DNA from: HGM04593 sp045644465
GTDB lineage: Bacteria > Bacteroidota > Bacteroidia > Bacteroidales > Bacteroidaceae
DNA length: 64,000 nucleotides
Reading direction: 5' to 3'
Assembly (NCBI GenBank): GCA_045644465.1
Contig: JAZRGV010000006.1
Location: forward strand, 124,001-188,000
Shown here: positions 57,958-64,000 of the stretch, in pieces
Layout of the letters: each line of letters starts with the position of its first letter
How positions within the stretch are numbered: position 1 is the first letter of the stretch
Notes under the pieces: generated by a model
Seen by the model: the letters and a program-made list of their open reading frames with translations, nothing else
Told to the model about the DNA's origin: nothing
Databases searched by the model: none
Program-made: the position numbers and the translations under genes

Positions 57958-59179
57958 TATTGTGGCTCTTTTTGTCAGTTTTTTTTACTATTTTGTATAG
58001 CAATGCTGCAAATACAACAAATAGTGCTGCCAATGCTGTGTTGAATAGTATTGTCAGCGGAATGTTTATTGTGTGTGATGGTGCTTTTGCGGGAGTGCTG
58101 GCGGTGTTTGCGTCGTAGCGTGCAAACGGGTTGCTGTATATCACCTCGCCACCGGGCATGTATGCGGTGAAGCGCGCGTAGTGGTCGCTTGGTTGCATGG
58201 TGTGTTCAGCGGTGGTGGTATCATTCAGTATCGTTAGCGTGGCGTGGTGCTGCCCGAATATCTTGATGCTGTCGGCTTCTTCCGACAGGGTAATGTATAT
58301 GGTGCTGTCGCGCAGTCCTATCTCTTTAATATATGGCAGGTTGAGATTTTTTTCGGTCTTTGTAACCCAATCGCCGTTGCCATAGTCGGGTATGCGCATG
58401 GAGTAGTAGCAACCGCTGAGCAAGCATTGTTTTATATCGTTGTATGTGGCCGACGGTGTACATAGGAAATTACAGCGACGTGCAATTTTGCTTGTGATGT
58501 CGGGGTAGTGCAGGTCGTCGTTGGCAAGCCCGAAGCTGTAGTGTCCTGCGCTTAATGCCCAATCCCAGAATTCGTTCTCGGTGCTTCGTCCGCAGTCGAG
58601 CTCCATGATGTCGTATCCGTCAAGTTTTTTCATCATGCCGGGCGTGGTGCCTGCAGTGCGTAGCGGATGGTTGTACTGCGTGATGTCGCTCTCTTTGCCC
58701 AACATATCCAGCTGGAACTGTCTTTGCGAGGCGAGTAATGGCAACAGATGGTCGAAGCGGTTTACTTTTGTACTGCCGAATACGAGCTTGTGGAATTTGA
58801 AGATGTTGTAGCCGTGCTCATAAACGTTTACCTGCAATGTGCTGTCGAACGGGTGAACGGTCAGCTCGTTGTGGTTCGAGAATGTGACAATGTCGTATCC
58901 CAATGCGGCAAGGCGTTCGTGTACCTCGCCCGGCCAATATTTGCACTCGTTGAGTATCCCTTTGACGCGGGTGTGAACGTGAAAATTTGCCTTTTTCCAG
59001 CAGTGTGCGGTGTCAAGGTCTTTGTATGGGTTGAATATGTCCGGGCCACTGAATGGCGCGGGGGCGGCAAAGTCGTATATGGGGCTTATGCTTGTTGCTG
59101 TTATGGCCATCAGGGCAATGATGGCTGTTGCCGCAATGGCTTTGAGTGATAGGCGAAGCGTTTTTGTGAGTATCTTCAT
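57947..59179 (-). CDS. Membrane-anchored PHP-domain phosphoesterase-like protein
   Basis: A 410-residue protein with transmembrane segments at both ends (about 9-31 and 374-396) and a PHP-type metal-dependent domain between. Visible metal ligands are 'NFHVHTRVKG' (His67, His69), 'TFSNHNELTV', 'TQYNHPLRTAG' and 'GLANDDLHYPD'. PHP domains hydrolyse phosphoesters. Here the domain would face the periplasm. A beta-rich part (about 290-360) follows. It is the first gene of the operon with the phosphoethanolamine-transferase-like enzyme (11-bp overlap) and DUF4250, which suggests a joint role in envelope phosphate-group metabolism. That role is inferred. Confidence 0.75.
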   Translation of the reverse strand: MKILTKTLRLSLKAIAATAIIALMAITATSISPIYDFAAPAPFSGPDIFNPYKDLDTAHCWKKANFHVHTRVKGILNECKYWPGEVHERLAALGYDIVTFSNHNELTVHPFDSTLQVNVYEHGYNIFKFHKLVFGSTKVNRFDHLLPLLASQRQFQLDMLGKESDITQYNHPLRTAGTTPGMMKKLDGYDIMELDCGRSTENEFWDWALSAGHYSFGLANDDLHYPDITSKIARRCNFLCTPSATYNDIKQCLLSGCYYSMRIPDYGNGDWVTKTEKNLNLPYIKEIGLRDSTIYITLSEEADSIKIFGQHHATLTILNDTTTAEHTMQPSDHYARFTAYMPGGEVIYSNPFARYDANTASTPAKAPSHTINIPLTILFNTALAALFVVFAALLYKIVKKTDKKSHNNEK

Positions 59180-59576
59180 GACGGTCCTTTATGAACTTTT
59201 CTTTTTCTTTGGCAAATGTAACTTTTTTTCGTTAAAAAAACATCGAAAGGCATGTTAAATGGTGTAAAGAGATGCCGCTTCTCTCCCTTGATTGTTGGGC
59301 GCTCTGTCATTTTGTGAAATTGTTTCTACGGTTGTACAAATTGGTTCATTCCGTATCATTTGTCAAGCGATGTAACTCTTTAATTTGTCGTGAATTGAGT
59401 GATGGGTTGTTTGATTGTTAAAATTAGCGGTTTTTTGTTATTTTTATTTTTTTTTTGGTAAAAAAGCAATACCTTTGTACAATTGTAAAAATGCATCCAT
59501 TCTTTTACAAAGAATAGTTTTGCATAATTGAGTTTTTAACCCCAAGAAAGAAAAGTAGTTTACGGTGCGTCTATAT
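59180..59576. other. Intergenic region between divergent PHP and fimbrial operons
   Basis: No convincing gene in 397 bp. It contains a T-rich tract (59440-59457) and the fimbrial promoter. The short palindrome TACAATTGTA lies at the expected transcription start. The leader of the fimbrial operon would be about 95 nt. Confidence 0.5.
59470..59477 (+). promoter_or_regulatory. -7 box of the fimbrial operon
   Basis: TACCTTTG, an exact TAnnTTTG match. The -33 region is a T tract without a properly spaced TTTG. Confidence 0.5.
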
Positions 59577-61514
59577 ATGCGTCTGTTGGTGTTTTTTATG
59601 TTGCTCGGTATGTCTGTTTCGGCATATTCTGCAACCGAAAAGGATAGCCTGAATGTCCCGTTCAAGGACAGGATTGCTATACATACCAACTCCGTAGGCT
59701 GGCTTATGATGACTCCTAACCTTGGCATTGAATATAGCTTTATTCAAAACGACCTCAAGAAGGTGTCGGCGTTGGTACATGCCCGTTATAACCCAAACTC
59801 TTTGAAAACTTTCAATCCAAGGCTCGTGTATAATATTTTGGGTGCAAGAGCCGAGGTTCGCTGGTATGCAAGGTTGCGTTATATCTCTCAGGGCGAACAA
59901 AAACTCGACTCGCTTGAGTTGGCGAAGTATGGTCGTTTTAAGGCTTTTTGGAATAAGTTGACAACGCGCTCCTATTCGCTCCTGGGTGTTGAAAATCCAC
60001 AAAGACACAGGGCTTACTACCTTGGCCCATATCTTGCCTACGATAAATACACTATGAAGCTCTTCAAAAAGGGCTATCAGGGTTTTTCTGTAGGTTTTGG
60101 TGCAACGGCGGGTTACAGTATTCCGCTCTATCAGTACAAGAATGGTTCGGCAATAGACTTTGAACTTGGCTTTAGTGCCGGTTTTGCAATGTCGAAGTGC
60201 GATATGTTCTATTACTACGACGATGTCGATTGCTATGCCTATGCAGGTTCAAAGGCTTTTCACTTTGTGCCGTTCCCGGTAATCACCGATGCGCGTGTAG
60301 GCTTTGTGTATCGAATGAAGTCGATAAGAGATCAGATACTCGATATCGACCAGCCTAAGATTGACGGATATGCTGCGATATATGAACTGCGCAAGAGCTA
60401 CGACGAAAAGATATTGAACTACATATACCCTTACCACATTGAGCCGGTGGTGCAGGATGGTGATACCATTCACAAGAAGATGATGCACGAAGAGTATCTT
60501 GCGTCAGACTCCATCAAGGCGTGGAATAAGGTTATCGAGGAGAAGAATAACAGAATACGCGAGATAAACAAAATAGCGATGCTCTCGCAGCAGGTCGATT
60601 CAGCGATGTTGCTCGAGGAGTTGCGCCCTTGCTACGAATATGTCGAGATACCCGAGAAGATGTTCGCGCAGTACAACCGTGTGATTCCCAACAAAGATAT
60701 CAAGTCGGTAGCCGAGCTGGACAACGAATATCTTAATGCTCTTATGGAGAAGTATGCCATTGTGGATATGGACGTGGTGAAAGAGGAAACCGGAATTGGA
60801 CAGGTCGAGGACCCCTTGCTCTTCTCGTACAGTTCGTTGCGGAGCAAGATGCTCGAGAAGAACGACTCTGTAACAGGTATAAGGCTCATAGAACTTATGG
60901 TGCAGTCGGTGTCGAACGTCAACAGTAACGTGAGATTCTTCAACACCAAATATAACATCTCATCAACAGGCAAAGAGATAGGCTATGATGCAATGCCCGC
61001 GAAGATGGAGGTTATAACAGGTGAAGCGGGTAAAGGTTATGGACTTGACTTCGTTTTCGGTGTCGATACCCTTGCTTTGGCAACGCCACAGAGCTATTCG
61101 TTCAAAGCATTGAACGACGAGATAGAGGCACGTAACGTATATAAGTTTGTGAAGCTCGAAGAGATTGTTGGTCCTATCGTTACACAAAGTGATGCCGAAC
61201 AGGCTGCCAAAAGTAAGGGTAAGGCAAAGAAAGAGGGTGTAAAGAAAGAGAAAACCAAGAAAAACAAGGCCGGCAAGAAAGCTAAGTCTGCAAAATCTGG
61301 CGATGCCGATAAGGAGGCTGCCGATACCGAAAAGGTTGAAAATGCCGAGATAGCCGAAGATGGTGGCGAGGATGGCAAGGAGGGTGGCGCAAAAGGCAAT
61401 ATTGATGCATCTTCACTCTCTGTTGAAGAATCGTCGCAAAGCAATTCTTCGCAGGACAATGCAGGGGTTATAGATGCTCTTGAGCAGAACCTTGAGCTTA
61501 GTAACGCGCCTTGA
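59577..61514 (+). CDS. DUF3575 domain protein with lysine-rich C-terminal tail
   Basis: A 645-residue exported protein. The ATG at 59577 is used, since a GTG 12 bp upstream adds nothing to the signal peptide (about 1-20, 'SVSAYSA'). Residues 30-250 match DUF3575, a beta-barrel-like family encoded at the head of Bacteroidales fimbrial operons ('FKDRIAIHTNSVGWLMMTPN', 'LGIEYSF'). The family is usually about 190 residues; here about 400 more follow, with helical parts ('NKVIEEKNNRIREINKIAML') and a low-complexity end: Lys/Ala-rich at about 555-590, then Glu/Asp/Ser-rich. It probably lies in the outer membrane and helps anchor or assemble fimbriae. Confidence 0.75.
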   Translation: MRLLVFFMLLGMSVSAYSATEKDSLNVPFKDRIAIHTNSVGWLMMTPNLGIEYSFIQNDLKKVSALVHARYNPNSLKTFNPRLVYNILGARAEVRWYARLRYISQGEQKLDSLELAKYGRFKAFWNKLTTRSYSLLGVENPQRHRAYYLGPYLAYDKYTMKLFKKGYQGFSVGFGATAGYSIPLYQYKNGSAIDFELGFSAGFAMSKCDMFYYYDDVDCYAYAGSKAFHFVPFPVITDARVGFVYRMKSIRDQILDIDQPKIDGYAAIYELRKSYDEKILNYIYPYHIEPVVQDGDTIHKKMMHEEYLASDSIKAWNKVIEEKNNRIREINKIAMLSQQVDSAMLLEELRPCYEYVEIPEKMFAQYNRVIPNKDIKSVAELDNEYLNALMEKYAIVDMDVVKEETGIGQVEDPLLFSYSSLRSKMLEKNDSVTGIRLIELMVQSVSNVNSNVRFFNTKYNISSTGKEIGYDAMPAKMEVITGEAGKGYGLDFVFGVDTLALATPQSYSFKALNDEIEARNVYKFVKLEEIVGPIVTQSDAEQAAKSKGKAKKEGVKKEKTKKNKAGKKAKSAKSGDADKEAADTEKVENAEIAEDGGEDGKEGGAKGNIDASSLSVEESSQSNSSQDNAGVIDALEQNLELSNAP

Positions 61515-61549
61515 GTGTGAAAAAATATTATTGTTTGATAACGAGTTGA

Positions 61550-62767
61550 ATGTTTTATAAGGGAGTAAAATATATGGTTATGTCGCTTCTGTTGTGCATG
61601 TTTGCATGTACAACAGAGGTTGATATATGTATGGACGATTCGCATCTGCACCTGGCAGAGGTCGATTTGTCGTACGACCTGTCGAAATTCTCCGAAGAGG
61701 AACGCACTGTGTTGCCCGACTCTATGATTGTTGTGGCTTACCGTATTGTACGTTCTTGGAAATGCTCGTTCATGACTTCGGTAGCCGATGGCGAGAGCTC
61801 GGGCCGATACATATACAACAAGCCTTATGGCGATATATCCGAGGTAGGCAATGTTGTTGCAAAGAACAGAACGGCATCGGGTGGTGCCGGTGAGAATGAA
61901 CGTCTGTTTGTGAAGCGAGGCGAGTATCGTTTCATTACATTCAATAATACACTTACCGACGATATGTTCGAGAATATACCTACAAGTGGATGGTTCAGAA
62001 CAGACGGTGTGATAGACAGTGTTATATATAATAAGGATATAGAACTCTTCTATAGGAGTCATAATCTTAAGAGCGATATGGTAGAAAAATACGGTAAGTC
62101 GTGGGTCGATTTCAACCCATACACCACCTATATCGCACGAAGCAATTCGCCTGTCTATTTCCAGTATTCCGATGTCTTTAATCTCGAGGATACACATAGA
62201 AACGATGTAACACTTGCTTTTGAGAAAAAGACACCCGACTTTGAGGTACGTTTCTCTATCAACCGCGACTCTGTTGTGGTGGAAAAGATTATTGCCGAGA
62301 TATCGGGTATTCCACGCGGCATGAACCTTATGACAGGTAAACTCGACTTCTCAAAGACATACAAAACGCTCTTCGAGGTGCACGAGTCGCAGGCTACAGG
62401 AGACACCTGGAAGGGTGTAACGAAATATGCCGGAAACTTCTCGGTGATGGGCCTTGTATCGAGCAACAGCCCTGAACTTGATACCGGCCCCGGTATAATG
62501 CAGTTGGCCATTTATACATATACCTACAATAACAGAGGACAAAAGAGATCAAAGATATTCCACGTGGGTATAAATATGTATAACACAATGAACCAGTATG
62601 GTTATGTGTTGGCAGGCAGCAATGAAAAGATTGTACTTGAGATAGAAAATGAATTGAATATAAAGAAAACCGATATTTATAGCGGTGGCAATAATGGTTC
62701 CGATTATGAAGCCGGAACAGGAGTTGACCATTGGATTATCCGCGAGGACCTTGATATAGATATATAA
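61550..62767 (+). CDS. Mfa2/FimB-like (DUF5119-type) fimbrial lipoprotein
   Basis: A 405-residue lipoprotein with a signal sequence and lipobox 'LCMFAC' (about residue 20). 'EVDICMDDSHLHLAEVDLSY' is the start of a Mfa2/FimB-type anchor, with two transthyretin-like beta domains expected. 'YRFITFNNTLTDDMFENI' and 'PRGMNLMTGKLDFSKTY' fit the family. Such proteins anchor the fimbria in the outer membrane and limit its length. An internal ATG at 61574 is an alternative start. It follows the DUF3575 gene by 35 bp and precedes a fimbrillin-like gene by 6 bp. Confidence 0.7.
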   Translation: MFYKGVKYMVMSLLLCMFACTTEVDICMDDSHLHLAEVDLSYDLSKFSEEERTVLPDSMIVVAYRIVRSWKCSFMTSVADGESSGRYIYNKPYGDISEVGNVVAKNRTASGGAGENERLFVKRGEYRFITFNNTLTDDMFENIPTSGWFRTDGVIDSVIYNKDIELFYRSHNLKSDMVEKYGKSWVDFNPYTTYIARSNSPVYFQYSDVFNLEDTHRNDVTLAFEKKTPDFEVRFSINRDSVVVEKIIAEISGIPRGMNLMTGKLDFSKTYKTLFEVHESQATGDTWKGVTKYAGNFSVMGLVSSNSPELDTGPGIMQLAIYTYTYNNRGQKRSKIFHVGINMYNTMNQYGYVLAGSNEKIVLEIENELNIKKTDIYSGGNNGSDYEAGTGVDHWIIREDLDIDI

Positions 62768-62773
62768 TTGTTT

Positions 62774-64000
62774 ATGAAAAATATAGTTAAAATATTTGTT
62801 GTCATCTTTTTCTCTATTACATGCGGTACTTTCGTGTGCAGCTGTAACGAGAGTTATATAAGCCCCGACTATGTGGTGCCTTCCGATACCATACCCTATG
62901 ACCCTGTTATGGAGTATGTACCCGTCATAATGTCAATGACCGACCCTGCCTATGTTACCATAAGCCGTGGTATGGGTGCGATTGCTGCCGACAGACCATC
63001 GATAAAGGAAAATGCAATATTCCACATATACTCGTTCTTGACAAACAATTATGCCTATAACGGTGGTGCCGACTACACAAAGAGATACGTTTCGGAAGAT
63101 CAGCTTGCCATTGATGAGCCAATGTATTGTCTTGTCGATGACCCTGAAACAGGAATGGGTGCACAGGCTAAACTTGTGGACAACGAGGTGCTCGACTTTG
63201 TGAACTACGAGATACCTTACTACTACAGCCAGCGTAACCAGGAGTACAAGTATAACTTCTTTGCATATCACATAGACAATGCGCAGATCGACGGCGGTGT
63301 TATGCGTGAGCAGGATAAGATACATATGAACATAAAAATCGACGGCACACAGGATATCATCACTGCTGTGGCCGACCTCGAAGACAAGCAGCTGGCCGAG
63401 ATTGACCCAACCGAAGAGAAGTGGCTCCTGTCGAACGTGCTTAACCGCGAGTTGGTGTTCAGTACTCTTACAGGTCACCGTTTCATCATTCCTGTGTTCA
63501 ATGCAAAGCATCACTTGGCGCGTTTCACCTTTAACCTCATTGGAGAGGATGCGCTCAGCGATAGTATATACATTCAGGATGTATATGTGATGGCACATAG
63601 AGACTGGCATCTCACCGTTGCCGCCGAGGATTCAACACAGGTCGGCATTGAGAGATTGAGCAACACCGAGAGACTCGAAGAGATTCACCTGTGTGACGAA
63701 GTGGGTGAGGTTGATGGTAGCAAGATTAACCTACAACAATATGCATACCGAGTTAAGCAGAATGAGTTGCTCTCGAACTTGGGATTGGGTATGCTGTTGC
63801 CGGCACGCGATATGTACGACCTGTTTATCAAATGTGCATACAATACTCCCGACGGCAAGGAGCGCCGCTACACAGCTCACTATGCTCTTACAAATAGAAC
63901 AATTGCGCCCGATGGCACTATAATAAACAATAAATTCGAGGCCGGCAGACAGTACAATGTAACGATGCACGTATATGGTTATCAGCAGATTCAGTTGAGT
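62774..64000 (+). CDS. Fimbrillin-like lipoprotein (partial, runs off the window)
   Basis: An open frame of 409 codons from the ATG at 62774 to the window end, with no stop. The start is 'MKNIVKIFVVIFFSITCGTF' with lipobox 'TFVCSC'. Beta-rich domains follow: 'AIFHIYSFLTNNYAYNGGAD', 'LARFTFNLIGEDALSDSIYI', 'QDVYVMAHRDW' and 'FEAGRQYNVTMHVYGYQQI'. The last is the usual 'G..Y.v.v.v' strand near the end of fimbrillin domains. It is most likely a fimbrial stalk or tip subunit (Mfa1/FimA/DUF4906-like); which one cannot be decided from a partial sequence. Third gene of the operon. Confidence 0.7.
   Translation, partial: MKNIVKIFVVIFFSITCGTFVCSCNESYISPDYVVPSDTIPYDPVMEYVPVIMSMTDPAYVTISRGMGAIAADRPSIKENAIFHIYSFLTNNYAYNGGADYTKRYVSEDQLAIDEPMYCLVDDPETGMGAQAKLVDNEVLDFVNYEIPYYYSQRNQEYKYNFFAYHIDNAQIDGGVMREQDKIHMNIKIDGTQDIITAVADLEDKQLAEIDPTEEKWLLSNVLNRELVFSTLTGHRFIIPVFNAKHHLARFTFNLIGEDALSDSIYIQDVYVMAHRDWHLTVAAEDSTQVGIERLSNTERLEEIHLCDEVGEVDGSKINLQQYAYRVKQNELLSNLGLGMLLPARDMYDLFIKCAYNTPDGKERRYTAHYALTNRTIAPDGTIINNKFEAGRQYNVTMHVYGYQQIQLS

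Noticed and set aside
61094..62197. A 367-codon minus-strand frame opposite the fimbrial genes
   Set aside because: It spans the junction of two plus-strand genes that have clear signal peptides and family motifs; its length reflects the codon composition of the Lys/Glu-rich tail.

Overview
The window looks like a chromosomal segment of a Bacteroidales bacterium (Bacteroidaceae/Prevotellaceae-like, probably a gut commensal). The evidence is a SusC/SusD pair with DUF4843 and PKD-like lipoproteins, a fimbrillin/DUF3575 operon, a BspA-type leucine-rich repeat protein, a Bacteroides-type tryptophanase, secreted proteins with a 'YDLxGR...GIYIxNGKK' tail, and promoters of the Bacteroidetes type (TTTG, about 18-22 nt, then TAnnTTTG). 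No phage, plasmid, insertion sequence or CRISPR array was seen.

Layout. 1-4.0 kb: a BspA-like surface protein behind a possible invertible promoter, a GH10-like glycosidase and a GNAT acetyltransferase. 4.0-5.5 kb: a sigma-like gene, a candidate structured RNA of about 215 nt on the minus strand, and an orphan gene. 5.6-10.1 kb: an outer-membrane beta-barrel protein and cardiolipin synthase. 10.1-18 kb: rsmD with DUF3822 and a membrane-anchored protein, a RecD-like helicase, alaS, an M23 peptidase and a MerR regulator. 18-24 kb: a minus-strand operon parA-parB-DUF5683-lytic transglycosylase-rsh (chromosome partition, cell wall, stringent response). 24-27 kb: a GH84 beta-N-acetylglucosaminidase. 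27-32.4 kb: surE-lpxB facing rsfS-ftsH-cdsA (lipid A, phospholipid, membrane proteolysis, ribosome silencing). 32.6 kb: tRNA-Gln(CTG). 32.9-43.2 kb: a TlpA-like thioredoxin lipoprotein, a secreted beta-rich protein, then SusC-SusD-DUF4843-PKD-like, with no carbohydrate enzyme in the cluster. 43.4-48.7 kb: amino-acid and peptide catabolism (tryptophanase, dipeptidyl peptidase, serine ammonia-lyase). 48.7-49.6 kb: a repeat-rich stretch holding a 58-residue peptide gene. 49.6-54.8 kb: a 1742-residue repeat-containing surface protein. 55-59.2 kb: an SDR/RmlD-like reductase, then a minus-strand operon of a PHP-domain membrane protein, a phosphoethanolamine-transferase-like enzyme and DUF4250. 59.5 kb to the end: the start of a fimbrial operon (DUF3575 protein, Mfa2/FimB-like lipoprotein, fimbrillin-like lipoprotein that runs off the window).

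The most interesting non-coding signals are: (1) the structured RNA at 4722-4941, whose G-U wobbles fit only minus-strand transcription; (2) a 15-bp inverted repeat that brackets a leftward promoter upstream of the BspA-like gene; (3) the repeat nest and degenerate second copy beside the small peptide gene at 49236-49412. All function calls rest on motif recognition by eye; no database search was run.
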